This document shows positions 4,266 to 11,126 of a DNA stretch of 11,126 nucleotides, piece after piece. The position numbers and the translations under genes are program-made. Where the stretch lies: the NCBI GenBank assembly GCA_937910305.1, contig CALEPS010000026.1:1-11126 (forward strand). Reading direction: 5' to 3'. Each line of letters starts with the position of its first letter. Positions within the stretch are counted from its first letter, which is position 1. The notes beneath the pieces are model-generated. The model saw nothing but the letters and a program-made list of their open reading frames with translations. It ran no database searches and was not told the origin of the DNA. The stretch comes from an uncultured Bacteroidales bacterium (GTDB lineage: Bacteria; Bacteroidota; Bacteroidia; Bacteroidales; Paludibacteraceae).

Positions 4266-7200
4266 ATGAAACACAATTCACTTATTTCTGCAAATGGGTT
4301 TCATAACCCGCTTGCATCAACGACAATCAAGTCAAGTTTTTTAACCGCTATTTTTAAGCCTCTCTTGTTGCTGTTCCTGCTGGTTATGGGAAGTAGTGTT
4401 GTGTGGGGAGATGGTTATTATGCCGTTCATGGAGACAACTGGCAAGGGAAAGATGATGGTCAGTGGAACGATAATAACAATAAAGCAAGAATGACACACC
4501 AGGCAGATGGTGTTTATTGGTGCGACAAAGTGGCTGTTAGTAATGGAACGACTATCCTTTTCAAAATCCTTTATGGTTCCGGTTATGAAGGCAGTGGATT
4601 TGATTGGGGTTATCAAATAACCGCAACCGCGATAGATAACTCATTAGGTAATGCAACACTTTTAAACGACAATAGCGATAATCGCATTCAATTTACAGCT
4701 ACAGAGAATGTGGATCTCTATATCTACACCAACGGGACAAAAGTCTGGGCAAATGCTGTACCTCAGGGAACAGCAACATTGGATGCCAATGCGTATTTTA
4801 TCCAAGGCGATTTATGGTGCGGAACAGATGGGGGATGGAGTAAATACTTATGCGCTCCACAACTAACTAAAGCTCCTGCTGGTGAGTTGGCGTACGTAAC
4901 ATTTTATATGCCTGCTGCATCAAATAGTAATACCACAAAAGTTCGGTTTGAAACATTTTCTTGGGACGGCAGTTCGAAAGCCGATGGGAAATACACAAAC
5001 GCCATTCAAATCAATCGTAGCAATACTAGCGAATACCGGTTTGTTAATTGCGCCGATGCTTCTAGCACAACTTCTAAGTGTATTGCCTCTATTTCTGGTA
5101 CAGGAACAAATCATACAGGTGCAAAATTGGTTCGCGTAGAATACAATAAATCCCGAACTATAGTTACAGTTTCTGATGCACCTGCAATGACAGGGAATTG
5201 GTACGTATATATTAACAAAGCGCTGAAGGGGCAACTCTCCAACGGAAGTCTTGTTGTTGAAAATTGTCCAGCAAACAACGGTGGTGGATTTAATAGTATT
5301 TATATAGCTAATCGCAATGATTGGGGAGATAAAAATGGCGACATTAAAAAGGAATCGTCGCAGGGTATCGCATGGTTCGGTGGTTTGTATATTGACGAAG
5401 AAGGTAGTTCAGGTATTTCGTGGAACAACGGTGTGTATTACGATGCCTCAAAATTCTCGTCACAGAATTTTTCTCTCATAACCGTAACCGACGGAAAAGG
5501 GAATGATGCCAGAGGTGGTTTTAAATTGGCATCCACTTCCAACCTACGTGTTACGCTGACAAATGGTGTAATTACTCTTTCAACGGCTGCTGCCCCGGAA
5601 CCTCCTACCCCATCTAGTGTAACATATGACGGAAGTGAGATTTTCTATTTCCACAAAAATAGTAGTGGGTTCGATTGGAATATTTGGAATAACGACTGCG
5701 CATTATATTTACAGTTCAGTAATGCTGATGAATCCAATACAGCGCGCTCTACAAAGATTGGATATTTCTGGGATACAGACAACACCTCTGGAGATGTGTT
5801 AGCAACAAGAGTACCTGCCGGAACCTGGACGAAAGTACGAGTAATACGAACCCGTAATGAAGAACGAAGTACAGTATGGAATGAGGGTAGTTATGCTACT
5901 TTGGAAGAAGGCAAAAATTACATAAACAATAGTAACACTATGGCGGTTTATAGCCCGCGTACATTCCATTTCTATATCTCCGGTTCAACTACATTAGCTG
6001 ATACAGGTTCGGATTTCAATGCATGGAATGGTAATGGTACAGCTCATTCCGGTAGTATGATCAAGACCTTGAATGCCGGTACCTATAAATTCAAATTGAA
6101 TCCAACCGGTACTGTCGATTGGCGTAGTGAATTCAACATGGACGATTTGGACGCTGCGAACTCGAGCAATAACATCAACCTGCGTGACGGCAACAATAAA
6201 GAGATTTGGTTCGACCTTGCCAATCGCTCGCAGGTGACCATTGCATGCGATGGTAGCAAAGTGACGGTTGTTGCAACTCCTGTTCAGCAATATACCGTAA
6301 CATTCAACACGGACGGAGGTTCTACCATCGACCCCGTACAAGTGAGCGACGGTAGTCCTGTAGCACAGCCTGCAGACCCGGCGAAAGCGGGTTACATCTT
6401 CAGCAAATGGCAACTTAATGGTAGCGACTATAATTTCAGCAACCCTGTTACCGGAAATATCACGCTGGATGCCGTTTGGGCATATAAGGCTATCAGTTCA
6501 GTAGTTTTGAACGAGAGCACGCACATGACATGGGTAGGCAATACGGACTTCACTCTCACGCCGACCTATGATCCGTCTGACTTGATTACCAAGAATGTAG
6601 CATGGAGCAGCGATAACCCCTCTGTTGCTACTGTCAGCAACGGCACCGTACACGCCGAGGGCGCAGGTTCTGCTACTATCACTTGTACCGTGACTGACCA
6701 GTTTGACACGCAACGTAGCGCCTCCTGCGAGGTTACAGTTGCAGCCTGCGAGATGGCAACAGACAACATCTACTCCATGACCGTCACCGGCTATAATACT
6801 TCTACAGGTGACGATGCTACTTTAGCAGGATTATGGAACGAGAGTAGCGAAAATGGGGTAATGACACAGACTGCTCGTTTAGTACGCATTGCATTTAAGG
6901 ACCTTGCTACTGAATATATGACTGAAGATGCGAACGGAAAAGTTGCAGGGCGTGCTAGTATTACGGATGATTCCGACAAATGGATGTACTATTCCGCAGG
7001 AACGGGCTTCTTCTATTTACAGAACTACAACACAGGTCACTTCTTATACAAAGACAAGTCAACCGGTCTGATGGGACAAAATGGTGGGTGGAAATTCTAC
7101 GGAACTAAAGCAGCTTCGTATGCCGATGCAGACACCTATAGATGGCTTGAAAATGGTTCGGGTGACCAATTACGTATTTGTAACAAAGATGGTTACAATG

Positions 7201-9344
7201 GAAATCTTGATGGATCGCATACACTCATGCGCTACTACGTAGATGCTGTAGATGGATGGAATACTCCTTATGTACGTTGTGGTTTGGGAGGGCATCAAGG
7301 AAATAATCCTATTAGAGCCATAATCACCCAAGTGGAGGCTTCTATTGCCAACCCGTTCTTTATGGCTTCTCTGATGAACGGTTCGTACTATCGTATGAAA
7401 GCAGATGCTACCGTGCAGGCTAACCTCGGTGGAGCATTAGTCCAGGGTGCTATAATCACCGTACGCCTCTATGCAGATGCAGCAACGTCTGTTAAACTGC
7501 AGAAGACGGATGGTACGGAAATTGAGACCATCAACCTCAGTGCAGACGCCGAGCGTGAGTACTCCTACACCGTGGCATCCAACTCGGCTCTGTTAGGCGA
7601 GAACGCGTTCGTCATCAAGGCCACAGACAATCACGCGGGTATCGCGTCCATAGTAGTATCGCGCACGTATGCTGCCCATCCTTCGTCACCTGCGCTGGCA
7701 TGGGAGACCGATCTTTCCGGCGGTGTGATACGGTCAGTTACAGGCGGTACATTCCAATATACAGCTACCTCCACAGAAGGCAGTCTGGGCGCTGTCACCT
7801 ACACCTCATCGAATCCTGCCGTTGCTACCGTAGCTTCGGACGGTACACTAACTCCTCTGACGGACGGTACAACGACCATCACCGCTACGATAGAAGCGAA
7901 CGGTTGCTATTCCGAACAGTCTATCACCTACTCCCTCACACTGAGTGCAGCTACTCTCGCCGAACTCATTGATGCGACGCCGGAGAGCGGTACACTCACG
8001 CTGACCGGCAACTACGCCGAAGATGCCATCATCAACAAAGCCATCACGATAGATGCACAAGGACATAGTATCGGAAACCTGACGGTAGAGCAGACAGGTG
8101 ATTTGACGCTCAGCAGCGCGCTGACCGTCAACGACTTTACCATCTGCGCAAAAGCAGGTAATACATCTATTCCTGCCGCTTCCGGACAGGTACGCAACGC
8201 ATCTGACCTTACCGTCAACGGAAACGCATATTTCCTCTATACCGTGGATCCAAGCGGAACCGTACATTACGGCTGGTACGACTTCACCGTACCGTTCCCG
8301 GTTAATGCTGCTTCTGGAATTAAAGGTATTGATGGAAGCGGGCTTAAGGAGAACTTCGCCAACGGAACGGACTACGCAATCATGGAGTATCTCGGAGATA
8401 AACAAGCACAAGGCCAATACCCCTATAAGAAGTTCAGCGGTATCATGCAGCCTAACAAGCTCTACTCCATCACCCTGGACAACGACTTTAACTACAATAC
8501 CCTGCGTATGCAGAAGACTGCAGAGGGGGCACTCGTAGCAAGCGATAACGTGACACTCCATGCGTATGCAGGAAGCGGAGTATACACTAACCTGAACGGC
8601 GTAGGTAACGGTACACTCCACCACGCCGATGCAGGCATAAGCGGCACCTATATTCAGGTTTACCAAAGCGGCAACAAGACATTCTTAGCTGTCGAAAAGA
8701 GCGAATACTCACTCGTAGTAGGCTCTGCCTTCATGGTACAAGAGACCGGCACCATGACGCTTTTGCAAGCTACGCATGACAAGCTGTTAGCCCCTAAGCG
8801 CTATGCAACCGCTCCGGCTACCGCTATTCAGATTGCAAGCGAGGGTCAGCCGTTCAGCGACCAGCTCTTCATCTCCGCCAGCGAGACCGGCGGTCAGGCT
8901 TACACACCGGGCACGGATCTCGCCAAAGCAGGAGATCTCGGTTCCGCCAATGTGCCGCAGATATGGACGACCGCATATGACTACCCGCTCTGCGTACACG
9001 AAGCACAACTCATCAACGGCGAGGCGCAATACAACCTCTCTCTCTATGCTCCGGCTGACGGCACGTACACCCTGACAAGCCTCGACATCCCGGCAGACTA
9101 CTCCCTCTACCTCACGCAGGACGGCAACACGCTGTGCGAACTGAGCGAGCCATACACTCTTGATCTCCCAAAAGGTATTACTACCCGGTATGGTCTGCTC
9201 CTCGTAGAGACCTACAAGACGCCGACGGATGTAGATAACATCAGCACCGGTACAGACGAGACAAAGAAGATCTTGCTAAACGGCATTCTGTATATCCGGC
9301 ACAAGGGCAAACTCTATAACGCGCAAGGCGCAAGCGTGAGATAA
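4266..9344 (+). CDS. Very large modular secreted protein (carbohydrate-binding-like, InlB-type and Ig-like modules)
   Basis: A 1692-aa protein whose N-terminus has a hydrophobic core at about residues 32-47 and a likely cleavage after VVWG (48). Residues about 50-672 hold some five similar beta-rich modules, each opening with a strand such as YYAVHGDNWQG, AYFIQGDLWCG or FHFYISGST and rich in Trp, Asn and Gly, resembling starch- or glycan-binding modules. Residues about 676-741 are an InlB B-repeat (Listeria-Bacteroides) domain: YTVTFNTDGG, AGYIFSKW, AVW. Big2-like Ig domains lie at about 743-828 (WSSDNPSVATV) and 1143-1228 (YTSSNPAVATV). Between them are a beta-trefoil-like stretch (FYLQNYNTGHFLYKD) and another binding-like module. 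About 1229-1660 is beta-rich with WYDFTVPFPV. The tail ILLNGILYIRHKGKLYNAQG resembles ends of other Bacteroidales secreted proteins. No catalytic domain was recognised. It heads a probable operon. Role inferred: surface adhesion or glycan capture. Confidence 0.85.
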   Translation: MKHNSLISANGFHNPLASTTIKSSFLTAIFKPLLLLFLLVMGSSVVWGDGYYAVHGDNWQGKDDGQWNDNNNKARMTHQADGVYWCDKVAVSNGTTILFKILYGSGYEGSGFDWGYQITATAIDNSLGNATLLNDNSDNRIQFTATENVDLYIYTNGTKVWANAVPQGTATLDANAYFIQGDLWCGTDGGWSKYLCAPQLTKAPAGELAYVTFYMPAASNSNTTKVRFETFSWDGSSKADGKYTNAIQINRSNTSEYRFVNCADASSTTSKCIASISGTGTNHTGAKLVRVEYNKSRTIVTVSDAPAMTGNWYVYINKALKGQLSNGSLVVENCPANNGGGFNSIYIANRNDWGDKNGDIKKESSQGIAWFGGLYIDEEGSSGISWNNGVYYDASKFSSQNFSLITVTDGKGNDARGGFKLASTSNLRVTLTNGVITLSTAAAPEPPTPSSVTYDGSEIFYFHKNSSGFDWNIWNNDCALYLQFSNADESNTARSTKIGYFWDTDNTSGDVLATRVPAGTWTKVRVIRTRNEERSTVWNEGSYATLEEGKNYINNSNTMAVYSPRTFHFYISGSTTLADTGSDFNAWNGNGTAHSGSMIKTLNAGTYKFKLNPTGTVDWRSEFNMDDLDAANSSNNINLRDGNNKEIWFDLANRSQVTIACDGSKVTVVATPVQQYTVTFNTDGGSTIDPVQVSDGSPVAQPADPAKAGYIFSKWQLNGSDYNFSNPVTGNITLDAVWAYKAISSVVLNESTHMTWVGNTDFTLTPTYDPSDLITKNVAWSSDNPSVATVSNGTVHAEGAGSATITCTVTDQFDTQRSASCEVTVAACEMATDNIYSMTVTGYNTSTGDDATLAGLWNESSENGVMTQTARLVRIAFKDLATEYMTEDANGKVAGRASITDDSDKWMYYSAGTGFFYLQNYNTGHFLYKDKSTGLMGQNGGWKFYGTKAASYADADTYRWLENGSGDQLRICNKDGYNGNLDGSHTLMRYYVDAVDGWNTPYVRCGLGGHQGNNPIRAIITQVEASIANPFFMASLMNGSYYRMKADATVQANLGGALVQGAIITVRLYADAATSVKLQKTDGTEIETINLSADAEREYSYTVASNSALLGENAFVIKATDNHAGIASIVVSRTYAAHPSSPALAWETDLSGGVIRSVTGGTFQYTATSTEGSLGAVTYTSSNPAVATVASDGTLTPLTDGTTTITATIEANGCYSEQSITYSLTLSAATLAELIDATPESGTLTLTGNYAEDAIINKAITIDAQGHSIGNLTVEQTGDLTLSSALTVNDFTICAKAGNTSIPAASGQVRNASDLTVNGNAYFLYTVDPSGTVHYGWYDFTVPFPVNAASGIKGIDGSGLKENFANGTDYAIMEYLGDKQAQGQYPYKKFSGIMQPNKLYSITLDNDFNYNTLRMQKTAEGALVASDNVTLHAYAGSGVYTNLNGVGNGTLHHADAGISGTYIQVYQSGNKTFLAVEKSEYSLVVGSAFMVQETGTMTLLQATHDKLLAPKRYATAPATAIQIASEGQPFSDQLFISASETGGQAYTPGTDLAKAGDLGSANVPQIWTTAYDYPLCVHEAQLINGEAQYNLSLYAPADGTYTLTSLDIPADYSLYLTQDGNTLCELSEPYTLDLPKGITTRYGLLLVETYKTPTDVDNISTGTDETKKILLNGILYIRHKGKLYNAQGASVR

Positions 9345-9373
9345 TAAATAATGAATATTAAATAATTCACACA

Positions 9374-9496
9374 ATGAAACCATACACACAACCTGTTACT
9401 GAAACCATTGTAATCCAGTCAGTAGAATTCTTCATGGCACTGGCGGGGTCAGGAGACCATGGTATGAAGTCTGCCCCAAGAAGGAAAGTTTTTTAA
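9374..9496 (+). CDS. Small 40-aa protein between two secreted-protein genes
   Basis: ATG 9374 to TAA 9494-9496 encodes 40 residues beginning MKPYTQPVTETIVIQSVEFF, then MALAGSGDHG, ending with the basic tail APRRKVF. It starts 29 bp after the stop of the large secreted protein gene and ends 10 bp before the next ATG, with no terminator or promoter seen between, so it is probably co-transcribed. Small proteins opening MKxYxxP and carrying an LAGSG-like motif next to surface-protein genes are, as I recall, common in Bacteroidales, but their function is unknown. There is no typical signal peptide or membrane segment; residues 12-24 are only moderately hydrophobic. It could be a leader-like peptide, a secreted short peptide or a chance frame. 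Its tight fit to its neighbours favours a real gene. Confidence 0.6.
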   Translation: MKPYTQPVTETIVIQSVEFFMALAGSGDHGMKSAPRRKVF

Positions 9497-9506
9497 TTTA
9501 TCAGCT

Positions 9507-11126
9507 ATGAGACACCATCTTTTCAAATTTGGCTCAATGGTCGGGTTGGCACTCTTATGCGCCACCCATAGTTGGGCGGATTTCCGCCTCCACAACCCCG
9601 TTGGCACAGACGGATACTACCGCGTCAAATGGGATTGTAATGCCACAGGTCCCAATGGAGAACAGGGCTACTGGGCGGAGAGTAACGATATGGAATACGA
9701 CGAGACCTTTGTGCTTGCCGTGGATCTGACGGGCACCATGTATGAGAGTTGGGTGAACAACCCTCAATCCAGAAACGGCGTGAACTATCCCGTGGAGAAT
9801 ACGATTGTCAGTCTGAACACCTTCCGGGGTTCGAAAGGCGGAAATATGTACAAGGACAACCGCGCGCGTCTATGGCACATACGCGATAATATATACGGTG
9901 CCATGTACAACTTCGCCCAGTTTGAGACAGAAGGAGGATGGACGAACACGACTCCTGCCCTCGGCGAGCAAACCAAGATCTACGCGCGTATGTTCGCTTC
10001 CGCGACGCTATTCAGCGACCGTTGCTATCCCATAGACCCCACCCAAAAGAAAGGAAGTATTTGGGACTATCAGGAGAACTGGTGGTGCTACCAAAACGAT
10101 CAGCCGCTTTTCGTCTTTGCTCCATATACGGGTACCAAGACCGGTGCAGCATTCACGACGCAGGAGATGACGCCCGGCACGCACATTTTCTACGACAATA
10201 ACCACTACGTAGTAGGCAACGGTTACGCCGCACCGTGCGACGTCAATGACGACCAGTGCTGCCCGTTCTTTTACCCTTTGGATCCGGTGACGCAGACGAT
10301 CCCGGTAGGCACAGACACCACCTTGGTTGCCGAGGAGAAGAGCGGTAACATGACAGGAGTGAGTTACCAATGGTACCGCTACGTGACCGCTGCAGGCGAA
10401 GCTACCGCCATAGCCTACACCGGTCAGGGCGCACAGACCAAGACCTGCCATCCGGCTACCAACGAGGGAGAGACGGACTATACCTACTACTGCTTCATCA
10501 CGACCGCCAACTGTCCGGACGGTGTCTATACCACCCAGGCACGGGTGATCGTTGAAAAGCTCTGTCCGGAATACACCATCACCGTTGATGGTGCGCCCCT
10601 CAGCGGTGCGCAGACCTTCTACCCCGGCGGATGGTACATCATCGGATGTACGAGTACCGCGGGGGCGCCGACATCAAAGGTATTACCCGCAGGCGCGAAA
10701 GCGCATTTCGGCCATGACACGCTCTACATACACGCCGACGCCACTACGGCGCCGCTGACGATCGAGTTCCCGACCGCCGAGACGGCGCAGTATGCCGCTT
10801 GTTCGGGCATGCTGACGGGACTGATCTCCCTATGCGGCGAGGATCAGGCATACGTTCTCAAATGGGACGACAACAAAGGATACGTCATCGATAATAACGG
10901 CGTGGTACAGATGTCCACGACCGTCAACGGCAACACCGCCGACCGGTGGTTGGCACTGCCTACCGGCGATGCACAAGTGCTGGGAAAAGACGTGGTCTAT
11001 CTATATAACCTCAACACCAACAGGTACCTCTACCACGGCCCCGTACAGGCCACCAACGGAGGGAATATGGACTACGCCGCTGCCATCACTTCGCCTACCG
11101 TCACCAACAGCGACGAGTACAAATGG
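9507..11126 (+). CDS. Second large secreted protein, 3'-truncated by window edge
   Basis: The frame is open from ATG 9507 to the last base, 540 codons without a stop. The signal peptide is clear: MRHHLFKF, hydrophobic core MVGLALLCA, likely cleavage after SWA (residue 24). The first 230 mature residues are aromatic-rich (DGYYRVKWD, ENWWCYQNDQPLF) and not assigned. A cysteine cluster CDVNDDQCC follows near residue 244. Residues about 258-350 look Ig-like (SYQWYR ... TYYCFITTANC). Near residue 500, YLYNLNTNRYLYHG resembles the beta-trefoil-like segment FYLQNYNTGHFLYKD of the upstream giant, suggesting a shared module. It lies 10 bp after the small gene, in the same presumed operon. The GC-richer codon use matches the second half of the upstream giant. 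Location is expected to be extracellular or on the cell surface; no enzymatic motif was recognised. Confidence 0.85.
   Translation, partial: MRHHLFKFGSMVGLALLCATHSWADFRLHNPVGTDGYYRVKWDCNATGPNGEQGYWAESNDMEYDETFVLAVDLTGTMYESWVNNPQSRNGVNYPVENTIVSLNTFRGSKGGNMYKDNRARLWHIRDNIYGAMYNFAQFETEGGWTNTTPALGEQTKIYARMFASATLFSDRCYPIDPTQKKGSIWDYQENWWCYQNDQPLFVFAPYTGTKTGAAFTTQEMTPGTHIFYDNNHYVVGNGYAAPCDVNDDQCCPFFYPLDPVTQTIPVGTDTTLVAEEKSGNMTGVSYQWYRYVTAAGEATAIAYTGQGAQTKTCHPATNEGETDYTYYCFITTANCPDGVYTTQARVIVEKLCPEYTITVDGAPLSGAQTFYPGGWYIIGCTSTAGAPTSKVLPAGAKAHFGHDTLYIHADATTAPLTIEFPTAETAQYAACSGMLTGLISLCGEDQAYVLKWDDNKGYVIDNNGVVQMSTTVNGNTADRWLALPTGDAQVLGKDVVYLYNLNTNRYLYHGPVQATNGGNMDYAAAITSPTVTNSDEYKW

Noticed and set aside
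7848..8666. 272-codon open frame on the minus strand
   Set aside because: It lies wholly inside the giant secreted protein gene, has no recognisable motifs, and is a shadow of its codon use.
9267..9341. Type IX secretion C-terminal sorting domain on the giant protein
   Set aside because: The tail resembles ends of other Bacteroidales exported proteins, but the full sorting-domain motif set is not clear enough to assert a secretion route.

Overview
The window looks like chromosome of a Bacteroidales bacterium, probably an uncultured gut- or rumen-type lineage. Four things point there: a THUMP-like SAM methyltransferase of the type found in Bacteroidetes, a MurF-alanine racemase fusion (a Bacteroidetes gene architecture), promoters matching the Bacteroidetes consensus (TTTG about 19-20 bp upstream of TAnnTTTG) with no strong Shine-Dalgarno sites, and large multi-module secreted proteins. 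The family cannot be fixed from this sequence.

Layout. Positions 1-981 (+) hold the C-terminal 326 codons of the methyltransferase. It converges on, and overlaps by 39 bp, a FecE-like ABC ATPase gene (943-1755, -). The ATPase gene is transcribed behind the MurF-Alr fusion gene (1727-3709, -), and the two overlap by 29 bp. A 556-bp AT-rich divergent intergenic region (3710-4265) has a recognisable promoter on each side, an array of about eight imperfect 11-bp units and a perfect 20-bp AT palindrome. The + strand then carries a probable secretion operon: a 1692-aa secreted modular protein (4266-9344), a 40-aa small protein (9374-9496) and a second secreted protein that runs off the window (9507-11126).

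Two observations stand out. First, all three genes of the left 3.7 kb are interrupted in frame by short repetitive elements: tandem heptamers GTCGAAA, GGGTTAC, TCGTACA and AAATGGT, a CGGTCT...CAGCC element, and CCCCT/AGGGG inverted repeats. These add peptides such as KSKVE (in two different proteins) and LEGLRVTG (twice in one protein) at points where the families normally have short loops, while catalytic motifs stay intact. I see no such elements in the secreted-protein genes. Second, the MurF half of the fusion appears to have lost part of its central domain and all of its C-terminal domain through in-frame deletions, while the racemase half is complete.

The left block is housekeeping (RNA or other methylation, metal-siderophore or cobalamin import, D-alanine supply). 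The right block is surface or extracellular, probably carbohydrate binding or adhesion. No RNA genes, insertion sequences or CRISPR arrays were seen.
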